A stretch of 64,000 nucleotides of DNA, taken from Sporosarcina ureae (GTDB lineage Bacteria > Bacillota > Bacilli > Bacillales_A > Planococcaceae). Numbering within the stretch: the stretch's first letter is position 1; every line of letters starts with the position of its first letter. This document shows, in pieces, positions 1 to 9,755 of the stretch. The translations under genes and the position numbers were made by a program. Under the pieces are notes generated by a model, which worked only from the letters and a program-made list of their open reading frames with translations, made no database searches and was not told where the DNA came from. Where the stretch lies: NCBI RefSeq assembly GCF_002101375.1, contig NZ_CP015207.1, positions 1,162,501-1,226,500 on the forward strand. Reading direction: 5' to 3'.

Positions 1-200
1 CCTCATGCGAGAAAATGGGTTATTCGGTATTAGCCCCGGTTTCCCGGAGTTATCCCCATCTGAAGGGCAGGTTGCCCACGTGTTACTCACCCGTCCGCCG
101 CTAACTGAAGGAAGCAAGCTTCCAACAGTTCGCTCGACTTGCATGTATTAGGCATGCCGCCAGCGTTCGTCCTGAGCCAGGATCAAACTCTCCATAATAC
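1..200 (-). rRNA. rrs: 16S ribosomal RNA, 5' part only
   Basis: The reverse complement reads as the conserved 16S start: GGAGAGTTTGATCCTGGCTC, then the GACGAACGCTGGCGGC block and the TACATGCAAGTCGAGCG segment that precedes V1. The gene runs off the left edge, so only the first ~200 nt are present. The exact 5' end (about 200) is set by analogy with Bacillus 16S. It is transcribed leftward from the two promoters at 503-532 and 605-634. Confidence 0.97.
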
Positions 201-502
201 TGACCGCCAATCCAAAGCGAATTGCGTTGTCAGTTTCACTCGTTCAGTCGGTCACGTACCTAAGTACGCTCCCTTCTTCACTCGATCACTTCCTAGCACT
301 TCACTACGACTCAACGCCCAGAAGATGAAAATTCGATTAGCTCGAGTTTCATTTGCTGGCATCAATTAAGATACTCATTTTGTTTATGTCATCGTTAGAT
401 GCATAAACTGTATTTCGTTAACGTTTTGCTGTTCAGTTTTCAAGGTTCGTGTTTTTCGCTTTATGCTTTATGCTTTATGCTTCTTGCAAAAGCAACTTCT
501 CT
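201..502 (-). promoter_or_regulatory. rrn leader with processing/antitermination sequence
   Basis: Transcribed spacer between the P2 promoter and 16S. On the minus strand at about 425-455 it carries CTTGAAAACTGAACAGCAA, the conserved Bacillales pre-rRNA leader motif associated with antitermination and 16S processing. At 460-480 there are three tandem copies of TTTATGC on the plus strand. I see no gene here; the 76-codon open frame over 139-369 is a by-product of the rRNA sequence. Confidence 0.7.
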
Positions 503-532
503 AATATAACTCATCTTGCTCTCATTCGTCAA
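503..532 (-). promoter_or_regulatory. rrn P2 promoter (sigma-A type)
   Basis: On the minus strand, -35 TTGACG (527-532) and -10 TATATT (503-508) are 18 bp apart, upstream of the 16S leader and facing it. Shifting the -10 by one base to TTATAT gives 17 bp. The location and sequence fit the proximal promoter of a tandem rrn promoter pair. Confidence 0.75.
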
Positions 533-604
533 GTCTTTTTTAAAATTCTTTTTTCGAATGTGTTGTGTGCGTTGTTAGAACGTTTCTCCCAAGCGACATT
601 TACT

Positions 605-634
605 ATAATAACATGATGCCAAAGAATAAGTCAA
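605..634 (-). promoter_or_regulatory. rrn P1 promoter (sigma-A type)
   Basis: On the minus strand, -35 TTGACT (629-634) and -10 TATTAT (605-610) are 18 bp apart, about 100 bp upstream of P2. Tandem promoters are usual for Bacillales rrn operons. It lies just downstream of the ygxA terminator. Confidence 0.6.
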
Positions 635-644
635 CAACTATTTC

Positions 645-678
645 AATAAAAGTTATAGAGCGATCGTAGAATCGCTCT
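645..678 (-). terminator. terminator of ygxA
   Basis: An 8-bp perfect stem AGAGCGAT / ATCGCTCT (657-664 / 671-678) is followed, in the minus direction, by a T-rich stretch (ACTTTTATT). It separates ygxA from the rrn promoters. Confidence 0.6.
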
Positions 679-685
679 ACGACAG

Positions 686-1558
686 CTACCGAGCTCTTAT
701 AATACGGTACTCTCTATGAAATAGCAACTCATTTTTAGAAGGCACTTGCGTAATTTCAATTAGATGCTTATCAACTAAATATTCGATAAAGAACTCTAAA
801 TCCGAGGAATATAACGATAGCTCGTCCTGTTCATGCAATTGCTGAACGGTCCATGATTCCTTTTGACCCATGATAGCCAACAAATGTACAGCTGCTTCAT
901 TTGTATAGTTATGGATGAAGAACTCACTTGCCAAGAACACTAAATCCAAGCGCTTCTCTAGTTCCTCTTCACTGCCAATCAATTCTTCATACAACTTAAA
1001 AACAGCTGGATCTATTTTCTTCATTTGTGCCCAGACGGTATTTTCAGGTAAGACGTTACGTTTAACGGCAACGAACCTAGCTAGGTGATGCAATGTATTG
1101 ATCGCGTATAAATAGGAATCCATATGCTGTTTTCTTTCAAAATGAATTTTCCCTTCATTATAAGCGCGAATCATTTTAGCCATTTCGATTCCCATTTTAA
1201 TACCCCTACCAAACAACGGCTCTTCAGATAAACGTCTTTTTAGCCGTTCCGCATATTCATCACGATCAAAGAATACCTTTCCAAGGACAAGCCAATCAAT
1301 GATTTTCTTGTTTGTTCCAACAAGTAACCAATGCGTTAATTGTCGTTCGCTAATGATGTGCATAGCTGCTTTACGTCTGCCATCTGTATAATGTTTGGTC
1401 TGAATAGGTATTTCATTGTTTGAGGTAATAATAAATAAGATTTCATCAAAGGTGTCAGTGATCGGGTCGTCTTCTCTTTGATTGCCAATGAGGAGCACAC
1501 TTAATGTTTCAGGTAAACTGGCTCTCTCTTGGTACACTGGCCGTAGCATTTGTTCCAC
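686..1558 (-). CDS. ygxA: nucleotidyltransferase-like protein YgxA
   Basis: 290-residue protein that I place as YgxA by its position between an rrn operon and ygzB-perR, as in B. subtilis. YgxA has a nucleotidyltransferase-like fold annotation, but its substrate is unknown. It is soluble, with no signal or membrane segment. The C-terminal ~90 residues look like a winged-helix or substrate-binding helical region, which is an inference. The start is GTG at 1556-1558, behind GGGAGGCG; the next in-frame ATG is three codons later and could also serve. Single gene, read toward the rrn operon and ended by the hairpin at 657-678. Confidence 0.8.
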   Translation of the reverse strand: MEQMLRPVYQERASLPETLSVLLIGNQREDDPITDTFDEILFIITSNNEIPIQTKHYTDGRRKAAMHIISERQLTHWLLVGTNKKIIDWLVLGKVFFDRDEYAERLKRRLSEEPLFGRGIKMGIEMAKMIRAYNEGKIHFERKQHMDSYLYAINTLHHLARFVAVKRNVLPENTVWAQMKKIDPAVFKLYEELIGSEEELEKRLDLVFLASEFFIHNYTNEAAVHLLAIMGQKESWTVQQLHEQDELSLYSSDLEFFIEYLVDKHLIEITQVPSKNELLFHREYRIIRAR

Positions 1559-1707
1559 TTTCTCGCCTCCCAGTTTTCTATAGATCGTCTCGAATACTCT
1601 ATTTCGACGAATTTCACATAAAATCCTTTATTTTAAAGGGAGTTTATACTGCAATTAAATAATAATATGATATATTAGGTGAGGATAGCGTTAGGAGGAA
1701 ACTTAAG

Positions 1708-2064
1708 ATGAAGCCTTACAAAAATAAAATAAATCGAATCCGATCATTTGCCTTGGCACTTATTTTCATTGGGGTTGTCATTATGTACATCGGAATCTTT
1801 TTCCGTTCCAATGAAGTTGTCATGCTGATCTTTATGTTCTTGGGAATGCTTGCAATTATCGGTAGTACAGTGGTGTACGCATGGATTGGCACCTTATCAA
1901 CACGAGCTATACGAGTACAATGTCCGAATTGCGGTAAGCATACTAAAGTGCTTGGACGCGTTGATATGTGCGGACATTGCCGCGAGCCATTAACACTCGA
2001 TCCAAATCTTGAAGGTAAAGAATTCGACATCGCGTATAATAAAAAAGGGAAGCAAGAAAATTAA
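1708..2064 (+). CDS. ygzB: YgzB family zinc-ribbon membrane protein (DUF2614)
   Basis: 118-residue small membrane protein. There are two hydrophobic segments (about residues 13-32 and 36-60), then a cytosolic-looking zinc ribbon with C-P-N-C (about 72-75) and C-G-H-C (about 89-92). Length and position beside perR match YgzB of Bacillus. The function is unknown. It starts with ATG after TTAGGAGGAAAC. It converges on perR, with a shared bidirectional terminator. Confidence 0.85.
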   Translation: MKPYKNKINRIRSFALALIFIGVVIMYIGIFFRSNEVVMLIFMFLGMLAIIGSTVVYAWIGTLSTRAIRVQCPNCGKHTKVLGRVDMCGHCREPLTLDPNLEGKEFDIAYNKKGKQEN

Positions 2065-2067
2065 TAC

Positions 2068-2111
2068 AAAATAAAAGAGTGTAACCCCAATGGGCTACAC
2101 TCTTTTATTTT
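2068..2111. terminator. bidirectional terminator ygzB/perR
   Basis: A 16-bp perfect stem (2068-2083 / 2096-2111) whose A-rich and T-rich arms give U-tracts on both strands. It lies between convergent ygzB and perR and overlaps the last codons of perR. Confidence 0.85.
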
Positions 2112-2551
2112 GCTCGGCTTTGCTGCGTTGCTGCGCAGTCAGGACAAGTTCCATACACTTCTAGTCGATGTGAATTTACTTGGAATCCTGTTACATGCGC
2201 TGCAAGACGTTCTACTTCTTCCAGACCAGGATGATGGAAATCTACGATCTTTCCACAATCGTCACAAATAATATGGTAATGATCATGTGTCACGAAATCA
2301 AAACGACTTGATGCATCTCCATACGTCAACTCTTTCACTAATCCGGAGTTTCGGAATACACGCAAGTTGTTATAAACTGTCGCCACACTCATATTAGGAA
2401 AATCTTCTTCTAGCGCTTTATAGATTTCATCAGCAGTTGGATGTGAATGGGATGTGATTAAATACTCGAGAATCGCATGTCGTTGCGGAGTAATTCTCAC
2501 ACCACTTTCTTTCAATGTCACTAACGCATCTTTTAAGAACACTCCAGGCAT
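2105..2551 (-). CDS. perR: peroxide-responsive repressor PerR (Fur family)
   Basis: 148-residue Fur-family regulator. The N-terminal winged helix includes the [13 protein letters not shown] helix and the [12 protein letters not shown] recognition helix. The C-terminal dimerisation domain has two zinc C-x2-C pairs (ICDDC and GTCPDC) and the H-D-H-Y-H metal-site segment with the oxidisable histidines typical of PerR. I chose ATG at 2551: an open GTG at 2566 lies inside the Shine-Dalgarno GTGAGGTG. PerR with Fe(II) or Mn(II) represses peroxide-defence genes. The perfect PerR box in its own promoter indicates autoregulation. Confidence 0.95.
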   Translation of the reverse strand: MPGVFLKDALVTLKESGVRITPQRHAILEYLITSHSHPTADEIYKALEEDFPNMSVATVYNNLRVFRNSGLVKELTYGDASSRFDFVTHDHYHIICDDCGKIVDFHHPGLEEVERLAAHVTGFQVNSHRLEVYGTCPDCAATQQSRAK

Positions 2552-2583
2552 CGTAATGCACCTCACTTCATAAGGATTACTTC

Positions 2584-2612
2584 TTTATAATCATTATAAT
2601 TAGTTTACTCAA
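2584..2612 (-). promoter_or_regulatory. perR promoter with perfect PerR box
   Basis: The box TTATAATCATTATAA at 2585-2599 matches the 7-1-7 PerR consensus TTATAATNATTATAA at every defined position. On the minus strand it overlaps the -10 of TTGAGT (2607-2612)-17 bp-TATAAA (2584-2589), 33 bp upstream of the perR start. Binding there would block RNA polymerase, giving negative autoregulation. An alternative -35, TTGACA, lies a little further upstream. Confidence 0.9.
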
Positions 2613-2653
2613 CTTTGGGGTGTAATGTCAACTTTTCTGCTGATAACGCAATA

Positions 2654-3598
2654 TTAATAACCTCTTGCCAGATCTACTTGGTTGATCAGATCTGGATCTC
2701 CCGCCACCCATTTCTCAAGGTTGGCATCCATAATATCTAAAGAACGTTTAATGTATTGATCAGAAAGACTGGACATATGCGGAGATACCGTACAGTTCGG
2801 CAATTCCCAAAATGGGCTATCTTTAGGTAACGGCTCTGTTTCAAAGACATCAAGGACTGCATGACGGATTTCATTTTGTTTTAACGCGTCCAACACATAC
2901 TGCTCTTTTACTGCGTCTCCCCTGCCCACATTCATAAAAACGGCCGTCTCTTTCATTGCGCGAAAATGCTCTGGTTGATAAATCCACCGTGTTTGAGGAG
3001 TGCTTGGCAATATGGAAATCACATAATCGACTTGAGGAAGCTTTTCGAGAATGTGATCTAAAGAAATCGTTTCATCCATATAAGGACTTGAATGCCCCGA
3101 ACGGTTACATCCAACTGTGTGTACATGAAATGCCTTCAGAAGCCTTCCAATTTCCCCGCCAATCGCTCCCGTTCCTACTATCAAAGCAGTCGAGTGATTC
3201 ACTTCGCCAGGTAAAGAGTCTAGCTCCCACTTTTTCTCAGTCTCTCTTTTGTAGATGCCCGGCAATCCCCTTTCAAGGGATAACAAATGAGCCAGTACAG
3301 ATTCAGCTAATGGCATTTTATGAACCCCATGCGAATTCGTGACTAGCACATCCCGCGCCTGAAGTTCTTCGATCGGCAATGTATCGACTCCTACAGCCGC
3401 AACCATCACCCACTTCAGTTCAGTAGCTTTAGTAACGTGTTCTGATTTCAAATCCCCACCATCTGTCACGAGTACTTCTATATCTTTTAATGAGACTTCA
3501 TTAATATTCGTTGTATACATGAATTCAACAGTAGGATATTTCTCTTTTAATTGCTCTTTAAATGAAGTTTTGATCTTAAAAGTGAATAAAATCTTCAT
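2654..3598 (-). CDS. D-2-hydroxyacid dehydrogenase family protein
   Basis: 314 residues, the usual length of the family. It shows the NAD(P)-binding signature GTGAIGGEIGRLL (about 143-155) and then the catalytic-domain signatures: NVGRGDAV (about 224) supplies the Arg, LDVFETEPLP the Glu, and SPHMS the His. It would oxidise or reduce a 2-hydroxy/2-keto acid; the substrate cannot be read from sequence. ATG behind AGGAGGTGG lies 11 nt after the bcp stop, so it is the second gene of a bcp operon. Confidence 0.88.
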   Translation of the reverse strand: MKILFTFKIKTSFKEQLKEKYPTVEFMYTTNINEVSLKDIEVLVTDGGDLKSEHVTKATELKWVMVAAVGVDTLPIEELQARDVLVTNSHGVHKMPLAESVLAHLLSLERGLPGIYKRETEKKWELDSLPGEVNHSTALIVGTGAIGGEIGRLLKAFHVHTVGCNRSGHSSPYMDETISLDHILEKLPQVDYVISILPSTPQTRWIYQPEHFRAMKETAVFMNVGRGDAVKEQYVLDALKQNEIRHAVLDVFETEPLPKDSPFWELPNCTVSPHMSSLSDQYIKRSLDIMDANLEKWVAGDPDLINQVDLARGY

Positions 3599-3609
3599 AT
3601 GTCCACCTC

Positions 3610-4083
3610 CTAGTTCGTCAGTTGCTCAAGTGTCGCCAATGCATCTTCTACATGACCTTTCACACGAACTTTTCGCCATTCTTTTACTACTGTACCCGTT
3701 GGATCAATCAAGAATGTAGATCGCTCTATTCCCATATACTCTTTACCGAAGTTCTTCTTTAGCTTCCACACTCCATACTGTTCAGCTACCGCATGATCTT
3801 CATCTACAAGTAAAGAAAATGGCAAGCCGTGCTTCGCGATAAACTTTTGATGAGAAGTTGCATGATCAGGACTGACACCGAGCACTACCGCATTCAACCC
3901 TTCAAAATCCGCTTGCGCATCACGAAAATCACAAGCCTCTGTCGTACAACCAGGTGTTGAGTCTTTCGGATAAAAATACAACACTACATAATTTTTCCCT
4001 TTAAATTGATTTAATGAAACCATTTCGCCATTTTCATTTGCTAACGAAAATGCCGGTGCTTGTTTTCCTTCTAATTTTTCCAT
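3610..4083 (-). CDS. bcp: thiol peroxidase Bcp (peroxiredoxin Q)
   Basis: 157-residue cytosolic peroxiredoxin. The motif STPGCTTEACDFRD (about 42-55) contains the peroxidatic Cys and, five residues on, the resolving Cys of atypical 2-Cys BCP enzymes. It reduces H2O2 and organic peroxides with thioredoxin. It is the ygaF position of the B. subtilis block. ATG lies behind AAAAGGAGG. The nearby perR suggests peroxide control, but I see no PerR box directly ahead of it. Confidence 0.93.
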   Translation of the reverse strand: MEKLEGKQAPAFSLANENGEMVSLNQFKGKNYVVLYFYPKDSTPGCTTEACDFRDAQADFEGLNAVVLGVSPDHATSHQKFIAKHGLPFSLLVDEDHAVAEQYGVWKLKKNFGKEYMGIERSTFLIDPTGTVVKEWRKVRVKGHVEDALATLEQLTN

Positions 4084-4254
4084 TGAGAATCCTCCTTTTA
4101 TAAAAAACGAATAGCATACTTCGGTCTCTCCCTACTTATCGTATCGGAAGTATTTGAATTTTACAATTTACCTATACTCCACTCTGAAAGTAGAGACTTC
4201 ACTCCGATTAATGGTAAAATGGATAACGTATAATTGATTTGGAGGAATTAACTA

Positions 4255-5541
4255 ATGAACCGAAAAAATTCAGAAGCGATCTACGCAGAAGCATGTGAAC
4301 ATATTGTGGGCGGTGTTAACAGCCCAGCTCGAGCTTACGGAGCTGTTGGCGGAGGTGCACCTACTGTCATGGAACGTGCAGAAGGCGCTTATTTCTATGA
4401 TGTAGATGGCAATCGTTATATTGACTACTTGGGAGCATACGGTCCAATCATTACAGGACACGCGCACCCACACATTACAAAAGCAATTACGAAGGCAGCG
4501 GAAACAGGCGTACTGTACGGTACACCTACACGTCACGAAGTACAATTTGCCAAAATGTTAAAAGAAGCTATTCCAGGAATGGACAAAGTCCGCTTCGTTA
4601 ATTCTGGTACAGAAGCTGTCATGACAACAATTCGTGTAGCAAGAGCATATACTGGACGTACGAAGATCATGAAATTCGCAGGTTGCTATCACGGTCACTC
4701 GGATCTAGTATTAGTAGCTGCTGGATCAGGTCCCGCTACATTAGGAACACCAGATTCTGCAGGCGTCCCTTCTTCTATCGCGAAAGAGGTCATTACCATT
4801 CCGTTCAATGATCCCGAAAGCTATAAAGCAGCAATGGAACAATGGGGGGATGAACTGGCTTGTATTCTAATCGAACCGATTGTCGGGAACTTTGGAATCG
4901 TCGAGCCGAATGAAGGTTTCTTGGAACTTGTTCATGATTTAGCTAAAGAACGAGGTGTTTTGACTGTCTACGACGAGGTCATTACAGCATTCCGTTTTCA
5001 TTATGGCGCGGCACAGACGTTACTTGGACTCCAACCCGATTTAACAGCTTTCGGAAAAATTATCGGTGGCGGCTTGCCAATCGGTGCTTACGGCGGTAAA
5101 AAAGAAATCATGGAACAAGTTGCTCCACTCGGCCCTGCTTATCAAGCTGGAACAATGGCTGGAAATCCTGCCTCTATGCTTTCAGGAATTGCTTGCCTCG
5201 AAGTGCTTCAAGAACCAGGTATCTATGATGAGATGGATCGCTTAGGTGGTTTACTTGAAGACGGCATTTTAAAATCGGCTCAAAAACACCGTGTTCAATT
5301 GACGATCAATCGTCTAGGAGGCGCACTTACTTTGTTTTTCACAGACGTCAAAGTGGAAAACTACAAGCAAGCTGAAGCGACAGACGGTGAAATCTTTGGA
5401 CGGTTCTTTAAAGAAATGCTAAAAAACGGCATCAACTTGGCGCCATCTAAGTATGAGGCGTGGTTCTTAACTTCTGCTCATACAGAATCAGATATAAACG
5501 AAACACTGGAAGCAGTAGATCGTGCATTTAAAACACTTTAA
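4255..5541 (+). CDS. hemL: glutamate-1-semialdehyde 2,1-aminomutase
   Basis: 428-residue class III PLP aminotransferase-fold enzyme that converts glutamate-1-semialdehyde to 5-aminolevulinate in C5-pathway tetrapyrrole synthesis. It has the substrate loop GGVNSPARA near the N-terminus, [10 protein letters not shown], the Asp of [10 protein letters not shown], and the PLP lysine in [17 protein letters not shown] (about 267). It starts with ATG after GGAGGAATT, with TATAAT just upstream. In B. subtilis the gene at this place is gsaB, a second copy outside the hem operon; whether that holds here cannot be seen. 5-Aminolevulinate also feeds siroheme, used by cysI in this window. Confidence 0.95.
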   Translation: MNRKNSEAIYAEACEHIVGGVNSPARAYGAVGGGAPTVMERAEGAYFYDVDGNRYIDYLGAYGPIITGHAHPHITKAITKAAETGVLYGTPTRHEVQFAKMLKEAIPGMDKVRFVNSGTEAVMTTIRVARAYTGRTKIMKFAGCYHGHSDLVLVAAGSGPATLGTPDSAGVPSSIAKEVITIPFNDPESYKAAMEQWGDELACILIEPIVGNFGIVEPNEGFLELVHDLAKERGVLTVYDEVITAFRFHYGAAQTLLGLQPDLTAFGKIIGGGLPIGAYGGKKEIMEQVAPLGPAYQAGTMAGNPASMLSGIACLEVLQEPGIYDEMDRLGGLLEDGILKSAQKHRVQLTINRLGGALTLFFTDVKVENYKQAEATDGEIFGRFFKEMLKNGINLAPSKYEAWFLTSAHTESDINETLEAVDRAFKTL

Positions 5542-5615
5542 ATTAGAACAATTGACCGTATTATGCGTATATTGTAAAGTAAGCATAAAAGAGCTTTTAG
5601 GAAAGGAATTACCCA

Positions 5616-6695
5616 ATGAAACTTGGTGCCCGCGTCTTTAAGACGGGTATTGCGATTGTATTTGCTCTGTTTCTCGCAAATTTACTAGAATTACCTACAG
5701 CAGTGTTCGCGGGTATTGCAGCTATATTCGCAATCCAACCCTCTATTTACAGATCGTACTTAACAATAGTTGAACAATTGCAAGGTAATTTAATCGGTGC
5801 CACTATAGCAGTCTTATTCACACTCATCTTCGGACCTCAATTAATAATTGTCGGTTTGGCAGCTGTCATCGTTATGACTATTATGTTGAAACTTGGACTC
5901 GAAAAGTCTATGTCACTCGCACTTGTTACGATGATTGCGGTGATGGAGGTAAAAGATGATGCCTTCTTAACATTTGCCCTTCTTCGTGTAGGTACAATTT
6001 TGGTAGGTGTACTAGCAGCATTCATTGTGAATCTAGTATTTATGCCGCCGAAATATGAAACGAAACTGTTTCAGGCGATTCATCAGGCACAGGATGAAAT
6101 TATTCGTTGGACGCGTCTAGCTGGTCGTCAAGCCTCTGAACACACAGCTATGAAGAAATCGTTGAGTAAGTTAAAAGAACGTCTGATACAAATTGATCAG
6201 CTGTACTTATTATTTAAGGAAGAGCGCAGCTATTTCAAAAAAACTTCTGCCGCAAAAGCGAGACGACTTGTTGTCTATCGCCAATTGATCGGTACAACTA
6301 GGAGTAGTTATGACGTCCTAAAAAGGCTGCATAAGTTTGAAAATGAACTCATCAATCTCCCAGAGCATTTCCGAATGATGATTCAAGAGCGTCTAGAATC
6401 ATTACTCGTCTATCATGAACAGCTTCATCTGAAATTCGTCGGTAAACTAAAGGCGGATTTCGACGAAGATGAAACCCATAGTGAGTTTATTCAACGACAA
6501 GAAGTTATGAATATTTTCGTGAAGGAAATTGCGATAACTAGTGAAGAAGAGGAGTTTTCTTCCTATCACTTACTTCATGTCCTTTCAGCTATTCTGAATT
6601 ACGAAGAACAGCTGGAGCATCTAGATACGCTGATCACTTCTTATCAAACACGATATGAAGATGAAGAGAATATTTTAGAAGATGAATTCTATTAA
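5616..6695 (+). CDS. aromatic acid exporter family membrane protein (YgaE-like)
   Basis: 359 residues. The N-terminal ~145 residues are hydrophobic, with four to five membrane segments, and the rest is a hydrophilic, helix-rich cytosolic tail. That is the layout of the DUF939/ArAE_1 (FUSC-like) family, and the position after hemL matches ygaE of B. subtilis. Export of small aromatic or other organic acids is a family-based guess. ATG follows TAGGAAAGG. Terminated by the hairpin at 6697-6735. Confidence 0.75.
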   Translation: MKLGARVFKTGIAIVFALFLANLLELPTAVFAGIAAIFAIQPSIYRSYLTIVEQLQGNLIGATIAVLFTLIFGPQLIIVGLAAVIVMTIMLKLGLEKSMSLALVTMIAVMEVKDDAFLTFALLRVGTILVGVLAAFIVNLVFMPPKYETKLFQAIHQAQDEIIRWTRLAGRQASEHTAMKKSLSKLKERLIQIDQLYLLFKEERSYFKKTSAAKARRLVVYRQLIGTTRSSYDVLKRLHKFENELINLPEHFRMMIQERLESLLVYHEQLHLKFVGKLKADFDEDETHSEFIQRQEVMNIFVKEIAITSEEEEFSSYHLLHVLSAILNYEEQLEHLDTLITSYQTRYEDEENILEDEFY

Positions 6696-6696
6696 T

Positions 6697-6735
6697 AAAA
6701 ACGGCAGAAGACTTTTAACGTCTTCTGCCGTTTTT
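6697..6735 (+). terminator. rho-independent terminator
   Basis: A 16-bp perfect stem (6697-6712 / 6720-6735) rich in GC in the middle, ending in a T5 tract, directly after the stop of the exporter gene. Confidence 0.9.
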
Positions 6736-6831
6736 GCTTATATAAATAGTTTGAATAAACAGTGGAAGTTACTTGACCAAACGGTTTGGATTGCCGTTAC
6801 AGACTCACACTGATCCTTCGAATTGCCCTTC

Positions 6832-8577
6832 TTATCCCACAAGTTCTTGGCGATTGAACAAACCAGCGTAGGTGCCGTTTAGTTTCATCAACTCTAAATG
6901 AGTACCAGATTCCTTTAATTCCCCTTGATCTATTACATAAATACAATCGGCATGCGTAATTGTAGATAATCGATGAGCAACTATTAGTGTAGTGCGATCG
7001 TGCGCCAAGCGTTCCAATGAATCCTGGATGAGCGCTTCGCTTTCCAAATCCAAGGCCGATGTTGCTTCATCTAAGATGAGCAATGCCGGATTTTTCAAGA
7101 AAACGCGCGCAATGGAGATACGTTGCTTCTGTCCACCAGACAACTTTACTCCACGCTCTCCTACCCTTGTATCATATCCTTCACTCAATGTCTCTATAAA
7201 ATCATGTGCATTTGCGGCTTTTGCTGCAGCAATAACTTCTTCATCTGTGGCATCCGGTTTTCCCATCAAAATATTACTTTTGACAGAATCGCTAAACAGA
7301 ATAGAATCTTGAAGTACCATACCGATCTGGTCACGAAGCGATTTAACTTTTACATCACGGATATCATGGCCGTCAATGCGAATAGCGCCAGACGTAACAT
7401 CGTAAAATCGCGGGATTAAACTGATGATCGTTGATTTCCCACCACCACTCATACCAACTAGTGCAACTGTTTCGCCAGGGCGGATGTTCAAGCTAATATT
7501 TGTCAGTACTTCATCCTCTTCATATGCAAAGCTGACACTATCAAACTCGATCTCCCCAGCAATCGATGGTAAAACTTTTGCATTCTCTTTATCGATCACG
7601 TCATACTTTTCATTCATTAGGTCCAGTACTCTGTCCATTGAAGCAAATGATTGCGTCAATGAAGTGGATGAGTTAACAAGACGGCGTAACGGCGAGTACA
7701 ACCTTTCTATGAAAGCGATAAAAGCAACCATCGTTCCGACTGTTAATGATCCATTGATTACTTGATAGCCGGCATAGCCAATAACGAGTAATGGCGCTAC
7801 ATCGGTAATCGTATTGACAACCGCAAACGCTTTGGCATTCCAGCGTGTATGCTCAATTGCTCGGTCCAGGAATTTATTGTTCACTTCATCAAAACGTTCC
7901 TGCTCTTTGTCTTCGATTGCAAAACTTTTAATAATACTGACGCCCGCCACACGCTCATGCAAATAACTTTGTACATCGGCAAGTGCTTGCGATCGCTTGC
8001 GTGTCAGTTGACGCAATTTACCGAAGAAATGCTTGACACTGAACGCATAAAACGGAAATGCGAGCAATGTAACGAGTGTCAGCTCCACATCCAAAGTCAA
8101 CATGATAGCAATTGCAATAATAATGGTAGCCAAATCAAGCCAGACATTCATCAAACCAATCATGACGAAGTTTTTTGTCTGCTCTACATCATTTATAACT
8201 CGCGAGATTACTTCACCTGCACGCGTATTGGAATAGAAGCGCAGGCCAAGCTTTTGCAAATGAGCATAAAGTGATTTGCGGATATCGAACAAAATTTTAT
8301 TACTTACTAATTGTGCGTAGTATTGACGGTAGTATTCCACGGGTGGACGGATTAAGAAGAACACAATGATCGTGCCACCTAGCCAATAAAATAATTGCTG
8401 TGTTTTATCGGAATCACTTAACGTCGGCGAACCGATGATATCATCAATCACAATTTTAATTAATAAAGGTAAAAATAGCGGAATAGCAAACTTTACAACA
8501 CCAATGAGAACAGTGAAGACAATTTGCCAATTATAAGGCTTTACGAATTGAAGATAACGTTTAATACTCTCGCCCAT
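6832..8577 (-). CDS. ABC transporter, ATP-binding/permease (YgaD-type)
   Basis: 581-residue half-transporter. The N-terminal ABC exporter membrane domain has six expected helices over about residues 1-310. The nucleotide-binding domain has Walker [10 protein letters not shown], the signature LSGGQKQR, Walker [13 protein letters not shown] and the switch His in VAHRL. It works as a homo- or heterodimer; the substrate (lipid, drug or peptide) is unknown. I start at ATG 8577 behind TAGGAGGAAC; an upstream frame adding 14 residues runs through the ntdP terminator and is unlikely. Position equals ygaD. Confidence 0.9.
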   Translation of the reverse strand: MGESIKRYLQFVKPYNWQIVFTVLIGVVKFAIPLFLPLLIKIVIDDIIGSPTLSDSDKTQQLFYWLGGTIIVFFLIRPPVEYYRQYYAQLVSNKILFDIRKSLYAHLQKLGLRFYSNTRAGEVISRVINDVEQTKNFVMIGLMNVWLDLATIIIAIAIMLTLDVELTLVTLLAFPFYAFSVKHFFGKLRQLTRKRSQALADVQSYLHERVAGVSIIKSFAIEDKEQERFDEVNNKFLDRAIEHTRWNAKAFAVVNTITDVAPLLVIGYAGYQVINGSLTVGTMVAFIAFIERLYSPLRRLVNSSTSLTQSFASMDRVLDLMNEKYDVIDKENAKVLPSIAGEIEFDSVSFAYEEDEVLTNISLNIRPGETVALVGMSGGGKSTIISLIPRFYDVTSGAIRIDGHDIRDVKVKSLRDQIGMVLQDSILFSDSVKSNILMGKPDATDEEVIAAAKAANAHDFIETLSEGYDTRVGERGVKLSGGQKQRISIARVFLKNPALLILDEATSALDLESEALIQDSLERLAHDRTTLIVAHRLSTITHADCIYVIDQGELKESGTHLELMKLNGTYAGLFNRQELVG

Positions 8578-8592
8578 TCTGTTCCTCCTACT

Positions 8593-8625
8593 AAAAAAAC
8601 CTGACTTGCACGAATGCAAGCAGGT
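8593..8625 (-). terminator. ntdP terminator / ygaD upstream hairpin
   Basis: An 11-bp stem with one bulged base (8599-8610 / 8615-8625), followed on the minus strand by T7, between the ntdP stop and the ygaD Shine-Dalgarno. It should reduce read-through from ntdP into the ABC transporter gene. Confidence 0.75.
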
Positions 8626-9174
8626 CTAGCTTTGTTCTTCTTGAATTTGCTTATAAAATCCATACCGTGAAGTCCAGACATCAATGAAGTCGGGAGCAAA
8701 TGGACCTTTCCTTTGTTTGATCCAGCCAAGTAGCTTTTTTAAGTTATCCTGCAAGATTAAATCGATTACTTCCGGATAGTTCATTTGGCGCTTATGATCT
8801 GCATATTCGTCTTCATCGAGAATCAAATAGCTCATATCAGGAAACACTTTTACGTCTAAGTCATAATCGATATACTTCAAGTACTTTTCATCGTAAACGA
8901 ATGGCGAACTCATGTTGACATAATAGTAGACACCATCTTCACGTAGCATACAAATGATGTTAAACCAATTTTCCGCGTGAAAATAGCAGATGGATGGTTC
9001 ACGTGTCAGCCAAGTGCGACCATCTGACTCTGTCACGAGCGTGCGTTCATTGCCTCCAATGATAATATTGCGTGTGCCTTTCAATACGAGTGTCTCTTGC
9101 CAGACACGGTGAATTTTGCCGTTATGTTTGTAGCTGTGTATCTGTACAGTTTCTCCTTCTTTTGGAATCGCCAT
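8626..9174 (-). CDS. ntdP: nucleoside tri-/diphosphate phosphatase (DUF402, NtdP)
   Basis: 182 residues, closely matching YgaC of B. subtilis. It has [16 protein letters not shown] at the N-terminus, then [22 protein letters not shown], the acidic [12 protein letters not shown] segment and the C-terminal RKGPFAPDF. Family members hydrolyse the phosphate ester of nucleoside tri- and diphosphates using a metal-bound acidic cluster. Cytosolic. ATG lies behind AAAGGTGG. Single gene with its own hairpin terminator. Confidence 0.9.
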   Translation of the reverse strand: MAIPKEGETVQIHSYKHNGKIHRVWQETLVLKGTRNIIIGGNERTLVTESDGRTWLTREPSICYFHAENWFNIICMLREDGVYYYVNMSSPFVYDEKYLKYIDYDLDVKVFPDMSYLILDEDEYADHKRQMNYPEVIDLILQDNLKKLLGWIKQRKGPFAPDFIDVWTSRYGFYKQIQEEQS

Positions 9175-9312
9175 TTTTTATACCACCTTTGAGCCTTGCC
9201 GCTCTTGCTATCTGTCTATTATACCAACAGCTTTCCTAAATTTAAAACGATTCAACCATCTATTTCGTAATTGATTAAATTTAGTAGGTCCACAGCATGG
9301 TTTTTCACACAA

Positions 9313-9354
9313 GAAAACCGGTAGAAATGGCTTATAATAGCCTTTTCTACCGGT
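9313..9354 (-). terminator. sspE terminator
   Basis: Hairpin with arms ACCGGTAGAAA (9317-9327) and TTTCTACCGGT (9344-9354), with a T-rich run on the minus strand after it, just downstream of the SASP gene. Confidence 0.7.
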
Positions 9355-9369
9355 CGGTGATGTCCACGC

Positions 9370-9684
9370 TTAGTTTGAACCTTTATATTGGTTCGCACGT
9401 GCTCCTGAAGCTTTTTGTTTGTTTGCTTCTGCTTTGTTGATTTGTTGCTTCACTTGATTGACATCTGTTTCAGATCCGAACTCCTCGTTCATAGAGGACT
9501 GCATCGCGGATGAAGAAGACTGCATGTTCATTGCGGATTGCGCGTTTTGCTGACGAACTTGATTGACGTCCGTCTCGGAAGCGAACTCTTCATTCATCGA
9601 TTGTTGCGCATTCTGTTTCTTCACTTGGTTCGCATCTGTCATAGATGGGTCTTGCTGTGAATTGCGTTTTGATTGGTTTGGCAT
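9370..9684 (-). CDS. sspE: gamma-type small acid-soluble spore protein
   Basis: 104 residues, rich in Gln, Asn, Ser and Ala, and without hydrophobic segments. It carries two internal repeats, each with the germination-protease-like motif E-F-(A/G)-S-E-T-D-V-N-Q-V, as in SspE. Gamma SASP does not bind DNA; it is an amino acid store degraded at outgrowth. The gene shows that the organism forms endospores. ATG behind GGAGGTG. Expression would be forespore-specific (sigma-G); I did not identify the promoter with confidence. Confidence 0.92.
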   Translation of the reverse strand: MPNQSKRNSQQDPSMTDANQVKKQNAQQSMNEEFASETDVNQVRQQNAQSAMNMQSSSSAMQSSMNEEFGSETDVNQVKQQINKAEANKQKASGARANQYKGSN

Positions 9685-9755
9685 GTTTTATTCACCTCCG
9701 TACTCACTATGATGTCCCATAAGTCAGGATTTTATTCACGGTAGGTTTTAAAGTT

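Noticed and set aside
139-369. 76-codon open frame over the 16S 5' end and leader
   Set aside because: It is the complement of rRNA sequence and has no ribosome binding site.
2105-2566. GTG at 2566 as perR start
   Set aside because: That GTG is part of the Shine-Dalgarno GTGAGGTG for the ATG at 2551, which gives the normal PerR length.
6832-8619. Longer start of the YgaD-type transporter (MHSCKSGFF...)
   Set aside because: The extra residues are encoded by the ntdP terminator hairpin; a well-spaced AGGAGG precedes the ATG at 8577.
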